A stretch of 64,000 nucleotides of DNA from Eunapius fragilis (Eukaryota; Porifera; Demospongiae; Spongillida; Spongillidae): contig OY811974.1 of the NCBI GenBank assembly GCA_963681505.1, positions 13,309,565 to 13,373,564 of the forward strand, in the 5' to 3' direction. The number at the start of each line of letters is the position of its first letter. Within the stretch, counting starts at the first letter, position 1. Shown piece after piece: positions 26,230 through 37,314 of the stretch. The notes beneath the pieces are model-generated. The model worked only from the letters and a program-made list of their open reading frames with translations. It searched no databases and was not told the origin of the DNA. A program made the translations under genes and the position numbers.

Positions 26230-26744
26230 ATATACTGCCATCATATGCAGGCGTACATGTTAATACCACTTATACTGTACTCTTGGGTCCCCTTCCTAAT
26301 GACATGTGGCTATACGGACGCCTTCTTTACTATTCGTTTAGTGTCAAAACCGAACTAGCGTGCGGGCGGTACTAGCTGGTCGGGCGGGCCCTACCACCGC
26401 GTTTGGTCGGGTAGGGCCCGTCCGACTAGTACTAGCCGTATACCCCGTCGTGATAGGCCTAGAATGCCACCAAGCCAACAGATAATACGGCGGTGGGTGT
26501 GGCAGTATATACGCGCGAGGCGTACCCAGTCCTTGCCCTTTGGATCCGACCTGCTCCTGAAAGGGCTGCCTTGTCTGGACTGAACAACCACCTGAACGAC
26601 CTGTTGGTGTGTCAGGGGGAACGGGGGAACATATATGTATACGTGTGCTGGCAAGAATTGTGTTGTACGTATTAAAACAATAACCCTTGCCTTGTACGTA
26701 AGGTACTTCAGGTACTTTTCAAACTCTTTTTCAGCCGACGCCAT
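21633..26744 (-). CDS. ATG13: Autophagy protein ATG13
   Basis: ATG13 is the HORMA-domain adaptor of the ULK1/ATG1 autophagy-initiation complex. Exons: 26744-26691, 26600-26526, 26185-26066, 25886-25840, 24596-24468, 24153-24104, 24050-23957, 23811-about 23778 (end uncertain), 23241-23191, 22787-22695, 22162-22046, 21665-21633; about 298 aa. The HORMA part fills residues 1-190: EKYLKYLTYK then VVQVVVQSRQG, an RNNPVCIEI strand, VVLEVWSINL, LMLKSLLAISR then TTPAYRLSR, and a last strand with NGTILLAVDY, all matching vertebrate ATG13 in order. The C-terminal part is shorter than in vertebrates (517 aa) but keeps a LIR-like NDGYVVVDF and KPAF, the counterpart of human DDFVMIDFKPAF. Intron 1, and possibly intron 8, start with GC. 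The last coding exon (10 codons) is the least certain. Confidence 0.87.
22165..22607. repeat. 36-bp minisatellite in an ATG13 intron
   Basis: Twelve copies of GGAGTACACCATTGGACCAT plus ACCTCCCTATACACAT, nearly identical. A 36-bp unit keeps every frame open on both strands (for example EYTIGPYLPIHM), so the long open frames here are a by-product of unit length. The array sits just upstream of the acceptor of the exon starting at 22162. Confidence 0.95.
22795..23512. repeat. Purine-rich GGGAGGAG tracts in ATG13 introns
   Basis: Two blocks of degenerate GGGAGGAGGGAGGGGAAGA repeats (22795-23055 and 23245-23512) flank the 51-nt ATG13 exon at 23241-23191. On the coding strand they are long polypyrimidine tracts ending just before the acceptors at 23241 and 22787. 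Confidence 0.85.
23630..23740. repeat. (TG)n microsatellite in an ATG13 intron
   Basis: Imperfect then perfect TG repeats between ATG13 exon 8 and the next accepted exon. Confidence 0.9.
24150..24380. repeat. GAGAGA/GGGAGA purine tract in an ATG13 intron
   Basis: Degenerate AGAGAGGGAG repeats occupy most of the intron between the exons at 24596-24468 and 24153-24104. On the coding strand this is a polypyrimidine tract leading to the CAG acceptor at 24154. Confidence 0.85.
24687..25765. mobile_element. 1.08-kb foldback (palindromic) element in ATG13 intron 4
   Basis: The left half (about 24687-25190) and right half (about 25275-25765) are inverted copies of each other along some 490 bp, with scattered mismatches. 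Examples: TGGGTAATT / AATTACCCA at the ends, ACACTATAGGGTATACAAATG / CATTTGTATACCCTATAGTGT, and GTACTTAAACATTG / CAATGTTTAAGTAC. The spacer is about 85 bp. There is no protein. It is flanked on both sides by related sequence (GGTGCACAGGGGCAGCTGTC and GGTGCACAGGGGAAGCTGTC), suggesting insertion into or beside a local repeat. Confidence 0.88.
26365..26440. repeat. GC-rich hairpin in ATG13 intron 2
   Basis: GGTACTAGCTGGTCGGGCGG...CCCTACC is followed after 9 nt by GGTCGGGTAGGGCCCGTCC...ACTAGTACTAGCC, its near-perfect inverse. It could be a small foldback element. Confidence 0.75.
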
Positions 26745-27046
26745 TTTAGTGGCACGTGCGCCCGCATTGACTCGTTTCCATGGATAATGCAAATCAGCGG
26801 TAACTTACTAGCTTCGCATCCGCGCCCGCGAGGCCTATTTTAGTGAAACACGAAACCATTCCCATCCCGCACCAACGTTTATACAACCAGTTTTTCCACA
26901 CATTTGAGTCAGATCCGCTACTCAAAACTCAGCTGTGAGGCGGACTTATTAATTTCTGATCTTTACCGGATATTACAGTCGGATACCATGGGAAACTAAG
27001 TCCGATGGAAACTTATTCGTAGTTATTAAGAATTATTTCTGCGAAT
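26745..27046. promoter_or_regulatory. Shared ATG13/PCSK7 upstream region (bidirectional)
   Basis: The two start codons are divergent and only 302 bp apart, so both core promoters and 5' UTRs must lie here or overlap. It is moderately GC-rich near the ATG13 end (CATCCGCGCCCGCGAGGCC at about 26818-26836). No clear TATA box was seen. Bidirectional promoter use is inferred from spacing. Confidence 0.55.
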
Positions 27047-30000
27047 ATGTTGCTTACCCTGTTCATCCTCCTCGCACTAGCGCTCTTTGTGCCGTGCACC
27101 TTAGAAGGAAGCAGCAACGGTAGGGTGGCATATTCGTGGGCGGTAAAACTTTCCTCCGCGAGCACCGAAGCCGACCGACTAGCGAAGGAGTGTGGAGTGG
27201 TGAACCTCGGGGCCATTGGCAAAATGAGCAACCTCTACGAATTCGGGTTGAGAGAGACAGAAAACGGGTCCGGGTTGCCAGACCGCCTTGCTGTGGAAGG
27301 GAGACTAGCGAGTAACCCGGCCGTCCAATGGGCGACCATACAGCGGCCTTTGAAGCGGGTGGTGAGGAGCTTTCGTGACCCTTACTTCTTGAAACAATGG
27401 CACCTGGTGAGGAACCCTGACACTCGTATGTGCATATCTCCATAAGGTGCCCACTTAAGCATGCACGTGTGCGCACGCGTAACTACCCCATTGTGCCTGT
27501 GTAGCCGCGTGTGTGTGTACAGTGTGTGTGATGTGTGCAGTGTGTGTGTATGTGTGCAGTGTGTGTGTATGTGTGCAGTATGTGTGTTTGTTTGTGTGTG
27601 TGCAGTATGTGTGTTTGTTTGTGTGTGTGCAGTATGTGTATGTGTGTGTGTGTGCAGTATGTGTGTGTATGTGTACAGTGTATGTGTGTGTATGATGTGT
27701 GTGTGTGTGCAGTATGTGTGTATGCGTGTTTGCAGTATGTACATGTATGTGTGTATTCGTGTTTGCAGTATGTATGAGTATGTGTGTGTATGTGTGTATG
27801 TGTGTGCAGTATGTGTGCATATGTGTATGTATGTGTGTGTGTGTGTGTGTGTGTACATTTACCATTGCTCTATGTCTCACAGGTCAACACCAAGGAGCCG
27901 GGACACGACATCAATGTTACAGACGTGTGGGAGCTGAATATCACGGGTGAAGGAGTGGTGATTGCAGTAGTGGATGACGGTGAGTAGTTCTGTGTGTGCG
28001 CATGTAGGTACATGATGGTACGTGATGGTATGTATGTATGTGTGTATGCATATATGTGTGTATGCATGTATGTGTGTATGTGTGTATGTGTGAATATATG
28101 TATGTATGTGTGTATGTATGTGTATGTATGTATGTATGTATATGTACATGTACGTATGTATATGTACGTGTATATATGTACGTGTATGTATGCATGTGTT
28201 GTGTGTGTGTATGGTTAATCTCTAATATCTTTATCACTGTTTTGCAGGCTTGGAACACAACAACCCTGACCTGGCACTGAACTATGTGAGCACACATGTA
28301 CACACACACACACATGTACACACACACATGTACACACACACATGTACACACACACATGTACACACACATGTACACACACATGTACACACACACACACATA
28401 CATGTACACACATATGTACACACATGCACACACACACACACATGTAAACACACACATACACACTGGCTGCATGCATCTTCCACTTTCATTTTGCCCTATT
28501 CTCACCAACATGTATACACTTTCTTGTGCACACTGACTTTCTTAGAACGAAGCAGGAAGCTATGACTTCAACAGTAATGATAATGACCCTTCACCTGATA
28601 CTCACCATGCTTACAATTCACATGGTACAAAGTAAGGCCATGTCAGATTTGCAATGACATGACACCCTAACCATTTCTCTCCTCCATCTCATCTCCCTCC
28701 TCCCTCTCCTTTCCTCCATCCCCTCGCCCTTTACTCCCTCTCCCTCTGCTCCTTTCCCTCTCCTACCTCCCCTCTCTTCCCTCCAACCTCTCCTCTCCCT
28801 CCCTCTCCCTCCCTCTTCTCCCTCTTCCTCAAGGTGTGCAGGTGTCATTGCTGCTGTTCCCAATGATATATGTGTGGTGGGTGTGGCCTATAAAGCCCAG
28901 GTTTCAGGGCTGCGAATTCTGGATGGTCAAGTGACTGACATTTTGGAGGGAAGGTCATTTGTCTATGAGTCGCATATCAACCACATCTATAGCTGCAGGT
29001 CTGTGTTTTGTGTGTGTGGGTTTTGAACAGTGTATTGTTTATGGTATGTAAGTGCATGTATACCTGTGCACACATTCATTGAGTGGATGCATCTGACAGT
29101 TATTATTTGTGTGCTGATGTGGATGTGTGTGCTGATGGTGTGGATGTGTGTGCTGATGGTGTGGATGTGTGCTGATGGTGTGGATGTGTGTGCTAATGGT
29201 GTGGATGTGTGTGCTGATGGTGTGGATGTGTGCTGATGGTGTGGATGTGTGTGCTGATGGTGTGGATGTGTGTGCTGATGGTGTGGATGTGTGTGCTGAT
29301 GGTGTGGATGTGTGTGCTGATGGTGTGGATGTGTGTGCTGATGGTGTGGATGTGTGCTGATGGTGTGGATGTGTGTGCTGATGGTGTGGATTCAAATGTC
29401 AGTGGTTTACCACAAAGTGGTACAACAATATGTTATTTTTTATGACATGTATGATTCTGCTATGTCAGTTGGGGGCCGGATGATGATGGAAAGACAGTGG
29501 AAGGCCCTGGGTTTGTGACACAGGTGAGCAACTTGGAATGCTACTGCTAAAGGCGACCGACCACACATGTAACTCAATAAACCGATTATATTTTCAGTAA
29601 AACATTAGTTAACTGATATTTTACTAGAATTCATATTGTTGCATGCAACATGTTGCCTAGTGTATGGTCGCCTCTCCCCACCACCCTCCCCATCACTCCT
29701 CCTCACCCTCCACCCTCACTGGTTGCCTTAAGGCTGCCCTCCCCACCACCCTCCCCATCACTCCTCATCCTCCACCCTCACCCTGGTTGCATTAAGGCTG
29801 CCCTCCCCACCACCCTCCCCATCACTCCTCCTCGCCCTCCACCCTCACTGGTTGCCTTAAGGCTGCCCTCCCCACCACCCTCCCCATCACTCCTCATCCT
29901 CCACCCTCACCCTGGTTGCATTAAGGCTGCCCTCCCCACCACCCTCCCCATCACTCCTCACCCTCCCCCCTCACCCTGGTTGCTTTAAGCTGCCCTCCCA

Positions 30001-32752
30001 CTACCCTCCCCATCACTCCTCACCCTCACCCTGGTTGCCTTAAAGCTGCTCTCCCCACCACCCTCCCCATCACTCCTCATCCTCCACCCTCACCCTGGTT
30101 GCATTAAGGCTGCCCTCCCCACCACCCTCCCCATCACTCCTCACCCTCCACCCTCACCCTGGTTGCTTTAAGCTGCCCTCCCCACCACCCTCCCCATCAC
30201 TCCTCTCCCTCCACCCTCACCCTGGCTGCTTTAAGGCTGCCCTCCCCACCACCCTCCCCATCACTCCTCACCCTCCCCCCTCACCCTGGTTGTTTTAAGC
30301 TGCCCTCCCACTACCCTCCCCATCACTCCTCACCCTCACCCTGGTTGCCTTAAAGCTGCTCTCCCCACCACCCTCCCCATCACTCCTCACCCTCCACCCT
30401 CACCCTGGTTGCATTAAGGCTGCCCTCCCCACCACCCTCCCCATCACTCCTCACCCTTCACCCTCACCCTGGTTGCTTTAAGGCTGCCCTCCCCACCACC
30501 CTCCCCATCACTCCTCACCCTCCACCCTCACCCTGGTTGCTTTAAGGCTGCCCTCCCCACCACCCTCCCCATCATTCCTCACCTATCTCATACACACTTT
30601 CACATTCTGTCCAGGAAGCCCTACAGTTGGCAGCGGAACAAGGAAGGTGTGGCTATGGCAACATTTTTGTCTTTGCCTCTGGCAATGGTGGTATCCATGA
30701 CGATAACTGCAACTTCGATGGCTATGCAAATTCCATCTACACTGTCACTATCGGTTAGCACTAGCAATCAACTGGTAGCTTTGCACTCCTCCACATTCCC
30801 ACCTTCCCACTCCTCCCCATTCCCACCTTAGGTGCCATCGATGAGAGGAACGAGGTTCCCTCCTACGCTGAGAAGTGTGCGGCCATGTTGGCTGTTACCT
30901 ATAGCAACGGAGAAGCTGGTGGTGACAGAAACATCGTATGTGCACGTTGTACTTAAAACAAAATCCATTTAGTGCCCACCCTCGCGATGCAGGCAACCAC
31001 GGATACAATCAGCCTTGGTGGGTGCACTGAGAGCTTCACTGGTACGTCGGCAGCTGCTCCTATAGCCTCTGGTCTGATAGCCCTCATGCTTCAAGTGAGG
31101 TAAAATGAATGGACATGAGAGGAGGGAGGGTAGGGGAGGGGAGGAGGGAGGGGTGAGAGTAAGGAGCAAGGTGAGGGTGGGGAGGAAGGTGAGAGTGGGG
31201 AGGAGGATGGGAGGTTCACGAGGAGGGGGAGGGTAGGAGGTGTGAACAGAACCATGTTAAGTGATAGCAGAGAACCTTTTGGGACAGTGTTCATTGTGAT
31301 ACTTCCAGACAAGCAAAAGACAAGTAACGCTTGCATTGAAATGTATGGATAATTATGAATTCAGTGGTACATAATGATCACTAGAGACTCCTAGAACAAA
31401 ATAGGCTCTCCTCATGAGGCTTCTTATTGAGGGCTGCATAACTGATTTGTAATTATTATACATAAGTAGTTATTATTTCAAGTATATCATAGCAATTATT
31501 ATTATTCTTATTTTTAAAAATTAAATTACATAAACTACACAAATGCAACAATAACAATCCTGATATAGATTATGAACACTAAACAGAATAATACGTAAAC
31601 AACACATTACGTAGAAAAATTCAAAAGATATCCTGGAGGCCAAGGGAGGGAGCACATCTTGCCAACAAGGCTCTAGCCACAGCCCGAACCAGGGTGAAGT
31701 TCAGCCTGCTGTATAGCACCTTACCTTTGTGGGAAGAGGTGATAATGGCCAGCCAGGTGAGAAGCTAGGCGAGAGAAAGTGGATTGGGCTTCCCTTCCCC
31801 AGTTTCCATCAGTCTCTACCGCAAGTGGGATACACACCCAACCCAGCTCTGAACACTTTGGATCATTTGCTCTGTGCTTCCTGACCTCCGCCTCCTCTGC
31901 TGCAGCCCCTTCAGACAAGCTTGCTGCTGTTAGGATAGAAGGGATTAAGGGAGAGGTCACTGTGATGTCAAGGGCAGCATGTTTCCCTCTCTCCCAATTG
32001 AGAACAAGTACATCCGCTGGCCGGGTGCGGCTTAAGTCGGGTGTAATGCCACTGCCCGACTCTACTCTCACTCCAAGATGGGCACGATGGCAAAACTCAA
32101 CAATCACGTTACGCAGATTGTTGTGGCGGGTAACGACATCACCACCCCGTTTACAGGTAGTAGCGTGGTTGCCAAGGCGGTCAAGAGCTAAGCCAGGACA
32201 CAGAGAGCACAAGGAGCCTCTAGCTGTGTCTGTCCCTAGCCTCCATTGGATGGAAATTTGCAGCTCATTAGGGTCAAGGTGTAGGTCGAGGCCAGGAGAA
32301 GGTGTGACCAGTAGCCAGGATGCAGCATGAGGTGCTGACAGAGAGAGCAGCCGAGCCTTGTCGGCAGGTGATGATGCTTCCAACAACAAAGAGAACTGGT
32401 GGTCCTATATAATTTGTTCATTACTAGAAAAATAAAAAATAAAAATATTATCTCTGTTGATGTCAGTGTTGGGTGTGTGAGGGTGTGGAGCCATCACTTG
32501 TTCCTGCTCTGTTTTTTTTCAGGCCATGTCTGACGTGGCGGGATGTCCAGTACCTTCTGGTGTTCACAGCGGTGAGGGTAGACCCGCAGCACAGTGCCTG
32601 GGTCACCAACGCAGCAGGCCTGTCTCACAGCGACTGGCACGGCTTTGGTCTGCTGGACGCTTTCAGAATGACCCAAGTGGCTAAGGTATGGCCTAGTGTA
32701 CGTGTAGGTGTGTGTATTCGTTGTACATGTATTCTAGATCTGCATGTCTTTT

Positions 32753-32786
<34 letters not shown>

Positions 32787-33665
32787 TGGGCACGCCCCTT
32801 GGTAATTTAGGATACATAGCCCTCAGTGTTCTCTCTAAAATGTTTTAACGGACCTTTGCCCCTTCGAGGTTTACCCTCCGTCTGCCCTCCCCCCTCCCTC
32901 CGCATGATGAAACTCTCTATCCCTATCCCTACTGCCTTTTGTCCTTGCATAATATAGGGGACATAGGGTGAAGTCACGTCAGAGGGATCAACTTATATGC
33001 CATGACATTGTCCAATGTTGTTCATCACTCTCCTCCACTTTGATGATATCATGTTAAGATGTACACACAAAATCTTGGGGTCTATTTTACTAACCACTGA
33101 TAAACTGTAACTAATTAAATTATTGCCATGTTTAGCAATGCTATGTAAACAGGGGGGCGTTTTTGCTTACAGAAGGGCTATTTCTTGTGTTGTGCACTAT
33201 AATTCAACACGATTTGATATCATGTACAGTACCTGGGTGGTGGTTGGATATAATTATTAAGCCAGCATGTTTATATGTAGTTTATTAATATTATGCAAGG
33301 ACACACCCCTTACATGCATGTACCCTATGTCCCCTTCCATCATGGCACAGGACACACCCCTTACATGTACCCTATGTCCCCTTCCATCATGGCACAGGAC
33401 ACACCCCTTACATGTACCCTATGTCCCCTTCCATCATGGCACAGGACACACCTCTTACATGTACCCACTCACACCTGCTTGTTCCTTTTCACACTACACA
33501 CCTACACTCCCTTCTCACCCTCATCATATAGGTGTGGCCCTTAGTACCACCAATGGTTCACTGGAGTTCACCACGTGACAAACAACACTATGTGATACCT
33601 CCAGATGGGAAACCACTTCAGCTGTCGATAAATGGTGTGTGTATGTATGTGAGTCAGAGTATGTG

Positions 33666-33721
<56 letters not shown>

Positions 33722-36043
33722 TGTGTGTGTGTATGTGTTACAACTTTGTTCTATGCACACTGCTCAGTGAAGGGAACAAGTGTGTCTACTGACCTGGTCA
33801 CAGTGGAGCATGTTGCTGTCACCGTAAGTATACCAACACACCCCTAACACGCCCTCATCATCCTATGGTCCATTACCTTACCTCATCACCACACCCTTAC
33901 CTCATCACCACACCCCTTACCTCATCATCACACCCCTTACCTCATCATCACACCCCTTACCTCATCATCACACCCCTTACCTCATCACCACACCCCTTAT
34001 CTCATCACCACACCCCTTATCTCATCACCACACCCCTTATCTCATCACCACACCCTTACCTCATCACCACACCCCTTACCTCATCACCACACCCCTTACT
34101 TCTTACACAGATTACTATGGAACATCCATTCAGAGGGGCAGTCTCCATTACCCTCACCTCTCCCCAAGGGACAAAGTCCCTACTGGCCAGCTACAGGAGG
34201 AATGATGAGTACGTATGGGGCAAGGGAGTACTTATGTGGCTAATGGATTGTGTGTGTGTGATGATGTGAGGATGGTATGTGTGTATGTGTGTGTGGTGAT
34301 GATTTGTGGTGATGTGTGGTGATGTGTGTGATGGTGTGTGGTGATGATGGTGTGTGGTGATGATGGGATGATGTTGTCTGGTGATGTGTGTGATGTGATG
34401 ATGGTGTGTGGTGATGATGTGGTGATGATGTGATGATGGTGTGGTGATGTTTGATGGTGGTGATGGTGTGTGGTGATTTGTGTGGTGATGTCTGTGATGA
34501 TGGTCTGGTGATGGTGTGGTGATGGTGTGAGGACCGCCTTATACATGTAGCTAACTGTGCATGATTTGTTCACTAGTTCTGATGCAGCATTTACTGCTTG
34601 GACATTTGCAACTGTCAAAAACTGGGGAGAATCTCCCCTTGGTGTGTGGAAATTGGAAATTATTAACAATCCAAAAAGTTAGTCCTCTGTTTTGTGGGTG
34701 TGGCTTGGCTGCACACATCACATCTGTATTCATCCCACACCTTTCCTCCCCCCCCTTCCCCACACCTTTCCTCCTCCCCTTCCCCACACCTTTCCTCCTC
34801 CCCTTCCCCACACCTTTCCTCCTCCCCTTCCCCACACCTTTCCTCCTCCCCTTCCCCACACCTTTCCTCCTCCCCTTCCCCACACCTCAGTTGGACCTGC
34901 AGAGCGTTCCAGTGGTAGTGTCCAGAGTTGGTACCTTACCATATATGGAACATCAGTGTCTGAAGCTGACATCATCAAGAGGCAGAGGTACACAAGAGGT
35001 GCTAATGGCTACACCTGAGGTGCTAATGGTCACACCTGAGGTGCTAATGGTCACACCTGAAGTGCTAATTGTTACACCCGAAGTGCTAATGGTTATACCT
35101 GAAGTGCTAATGTCCCACACCCTCACCTCAATACATTACGTCCCCACCCCATCACACCCTCACCTCAATACATAACACCCCCACCCCATCACACCCTCAC
35201 CCCAATACATTACGTATCCACCCCCATCACACCTCACCTCAATACATTACGTCCCCACCCCATCACACCCTCACCTCAATACATTACGTCCCCACCCCAT
35301 CACACCCTCACCTCAATACATAATGTCTCCACCCCATCACACCCTCACCTCAATACATTATGTCCACACCCTCACCTCAATACATAACACCCCACCCCAT
35401 CACACCCTCACCCCAATACATTATGTCCCCACCCCATCACACCCTCACCTCAATACATAACACCCCACCCCATCACACCCTCACCTCAATACATAATGTC
35501 CTCACCCCATCACACCCTCACCTCAATACATAATGTCCCCACCCCATCACACCCTCACTTCAATACATAAATCCCCACCCACACCTCAATAAATAACAGC
35601 CACACCCACCATCACTCACAGGTTGGTGGAGGCTGTGGTCAGAGGTACATCAGTGGTGGTCCCTCTGGAGTGTCCCATGGCTGTGCAGTGCCCAGGAGAG
35701 CTAAGGCTACCAGCCCTGCAGCCAAGCATTAAGAGGGTACACATACATACATACATACATACATACATACATACATACATACATACATACATACATACAT
35801 ACATACATACATACATACATACATACATACATACATACATACATACATACATACATACATACATACATACATGCATGCATGCATGCATACATACATGCAT
35901 ACATACATACATACATACATACATACATACATGCATACATACATACATACATGCATGCATACATACATACATACATACATACATACATACATACATACAC
36001 GCACACTTGAATGCACGCATGCACACACATGCACACATACATG

Positions 36044-36074
<31 letters not shown>

Positions 36075-36398
36075 TGCACACCCATACATATCATTCTCCC
36101 ACTCTCACAGTGGTTCTTGTTGGTACTGCTGATCGTTGCTGGTACGGGGGTGCTCTCACTGTGCTGTTGGATGGTGAGCAGTATTTGGAATTGGCTGAGG
36201 GTGCAAACCTCACGAAGGGGAACCGCCATATCTGCGTATACGAGGCGCCACAACCAGAATGGTGTAGAGGAGGCTGCCCTGCTTCAGGGGTTGGAGGAGG
36301 AGGAGCAGGAGGACGAAGAGAAGAGGAATGAACACCTGCTCCCACCTGCACAGGACAAAAGTGATGCACCAAGGCCAAGTGGTATGTGTAGCTCCTAG
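27047..36398 (+). CDS. PCSK7: Proprotein convertase, PCSK7-like, type I membrane protease
   Basis: Subtilisin/kexin-family protease that cuts precursors after basic residues in the secretory pathway. Seventeen exons: 27047-27406, 27883-27979, 28248-28285, 28546-28631, 28834-28998, 29469-29523, 30615-30753, 30832-30935, 30993-31099, 32523-32685, 33532-33634, 33768-33823, 34111-34208, 34577-34677, 34891-34987, 35622-35736, 36111-36398; 2172 nt, 723 aa. Signal peptide [17 protein letters not shown]; prodomain ending at a basic site near QRPLKR; catalytic Asp151 (VVDDG), His191 (SHGTKCAG), oxyanion Asn291 (ASGNGG) and Ser367 (GTSAAAP). A P domain follows, then a membrane span at about 629-654 and a tail with an acidic cluster ([10 protein letters not shown]). 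[28 protein letters not shown] and [10 protein letters not shown] match vertebrate PC7 better than furin. The frame closes exactly at the stop. All catalytic residues are intact. Confidence 0.95.
27510..27862. repeat. TG-rich microsatellite filling PCSK7 intron 1
   Basis: Degenerate GTGTGTGTGCAGTATGTGTG repeats ending in a pure (GT)n about 20 bp before the exon 2 acceptor. Open frames on both strands here are artefacts. Confidence 0.93.
28005..28215. repeat. GTAT/GTGTAT microsatellite in PCSK7 intron 2
   Basis: Tetra- and hexanucleotide repeats of the TGTATGTA type occupy almost the whole intron between exons 2 and 3. Confidence 0.92.
28286..28466. repeat. ACACATGTAC microsatellite in PCSK7 intron 3
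   Basis: Repeats of CACACACATGTACA start directly after the exon 3 donor. Confidence 0.92.
29110..29396. repeat. 21-bp minisatellite in PCSK7 intron 5
   Basis: About 14 copies of GTGGATGTGTGTGCTGATGGT, some shortened to 19 bp by loss of one TG. Confidence 0.95.
29655..30592. repeat. About 62-bp minisatellite in PCSK7 intron 6
   Basis: About 14 copies of a unit with GGTTGCTTTAAGGCTGCCCT, CCCCACCACCCTCCCCATCA and CTCCTCACCCTCCACCCTCA. It fills the intron between exon 6 and exon 7 and is strongly pyrimidine-rich on the coding strand. Confidence 0.93.
31630..32389 (-). mobile_element. Retroelement C-terminal fragment with CCHC and PD-(D/E)XK-like motifs, in PCSK7 intron 9
   Basis: A 222-codon open frame (32389-31724) lies antisense inside the 1.4-kb intron between PCSK7 exons 9 and 10. 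It has a zinc-knuckle-like C-x2-C-x9-H-x4-C (CSLCPG...NHATTCKR) followed by [12 protein letters not shown] and [10 protein letters not shown]. Spacing and residues recall the restriction-like endonuclease region of R2-type LINEs (inference). After the stop near 31724 a further homologous tail reads in another frame ([19 protein letters not shown], about 31650-31710). Related pieces lie at 55826-56059, 57343-58490 and 58640-59690. It is a 5'-truncated dead copy with no reverse transcriptase. Confidence 0.7.
33290..33475. repeat. 48-bp minisatellite in PCSK7 intron 10
   Basis: Four copies of GGACACACCCCTTACATGTA plus CCCTATGTCCCCTTCCATCA TGGCACA, the last one diverged. Confidence 0.93.
33652..33740. 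repeat. (GT)n microsatellite in PCSK7 intron 11
   Basis: GT repeats begin about 20 bp after the exon 11 donor and end about 25 bp before the exon 12 acceptor. Confidence 0.95.
33865..34105. repeat. 21-bp minisatellite in PCSK7 intron 12
   Basis: About eleven copies of CACACCCCTTACCTCATCATC with small variants. Confidence 0.93.
34245..34535. repeat. GTGATGATG/TGTG-rich simple repeat in PCSK7 intron 13
   Basis: Irregular mixture of GGTGATGATG and GTGTGTG words filling the intron between exons 13 and 14. Confidence 0.9.
34736..34888. repeat. 24-bp pyrimidine minisatellite in PCSK7 intron 14
   Basis: Six copies of CACACCTTTCCTCCTCCCCT TCCC running up to the exon 15 acceptor CTCAG, so the array is also its polypyrimidine tract. 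Confidence 0.93.
34990..35615. repeat. Two minisatellites in PCSK7 intron 15
   Basis: First, about six copies of a 21-bp unit GGTGCTAATGGTCACACCTGA (34997-35110). Then about thirteen copies of a 36-37-bp unit with ACACCCTCACCTCAATACAT and TACGTCCCCACCCCATC (35117-35560). Confidence 0.92.
35738..36000. repeat. (CATA)n tetranucleotide array in PCSK7 intron 16
   Basis: About 65 CATA units with a few CATG interruptions, starting right after the exon 16 donor. A (CA)n follows at 36045-36071. Confidence 0.96.
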
Positions 36399-36404
36399 CT
36401 CACA

Positions 36405-36695
36405 TCCAGTGGTCCTACATGTAGCTCTGGTAGTGTGGACATCCAGTAATCCTACCTCTGGTAGTGTGGACGTCCAGTGGTCCTAGCTCTGGTAGTGTGG
36501 ACATCCAGTGGTCCTAGCTCTGGTAGTGTGGACATCCAGTGGTCCTAACTCTGGTAGTGTGGACATCCAGTGATCCTAGCTCTGGTAGTGTGGACATCCA
36601 GTGATCCTAGCTCTGGTAGTGTGGACATCCAGTGATCCTAGCTCTGGTAGTGTGGGCGTCCAGTGATCATACCTCTGGTAGTGTGGACATCCAGT
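36405..36695. repeat. 31-bp minisatellite in the PCSK7 3' UTR
   Basis: About nine copies of TCCAGTGATCCTAGCTCTGG TAGTGTGGACA start just after the stop codon, so they are probably transcribed. Confidence 0.92.
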
Positions 36696-36950
36696 AGTTG
36701 CACTTAATGACCCAGAAGTGATGAATATGGCCTTCCCCTGTGTACCAGTCAGTCTACCATATATGTGTATGTGGTCAAAGAGTTGTACTTCTTTTATTGT
36801 AATGTATGTAACACTGGTTTAAAAAAAAGTATTATATTTCCAAGGTCTATCCACACATAATGAAAATTGGAACAATTGAAAACAAACGTTTCTTGTTACG
36901 TAATACGTCATTGTTTTGTTATTGTATCTACATGTATAGGAGCGATACTG

Positions 36951-36956
36951 AATAAA
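36951..36956 (+). terminator. Possible PCSK7 polyadenylation signal
   Basis: First AATAAA found on the plus strand after the PCSK7 stop (about 550 bp downstream), in the context ACTGAATAAAGTTGC. No transcript evidence. Confidence 0.4.
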
Positions 36957-37172
36957 GTTGCTATAAATATGTACTGCGTATATCAATCTCCGCCTTCTTC
37001 CCTCCGTCGTTCGCTTTCGTCCGCTTGCGCTTTTCGTGCGCTGCATTATGCAGATACACATGTTTCAGTGTAACTGCTTAGGATTTGTATACGTTCAGAA
37101 CTATAAATACGCTCCTGGTTATTCATTTAGTTCACGAAATTCTAGGATTTATACAAGTACGTTCAGAGCTCC

Positions 37173-37277
37173 ATGGGCGTCCCCAGCTTTTCTGGAAGGG
37201 AGGGGCCAGGATAGGGCAAGGGGGGCGCCATTTGACAGCCGCGAATACGTTGTCCACTTTCGGCCGATTCAACCAGT

Positions 37278-37314
<37 letters not shown>

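Noticed and set aside
27382-28511. His/Thr- or Cys/Val-rich frames over the PCSK7 introns
   Set aside because: Translations of CA/TG microsatellites.
29039-29988. Repeat frames over 29.0-30.0 kb
   Set aside because: Intronic satellites of PCSK7; the real exon at 29469-29523 is in a different frame.
31779-32330. 183-aa plus-strand frame in PCSK7 intron 9
   Set aside because: Antisense of the retroelement fragment, which carries the recognisable CCHC and endonuclease-like motifs on the minus strand.
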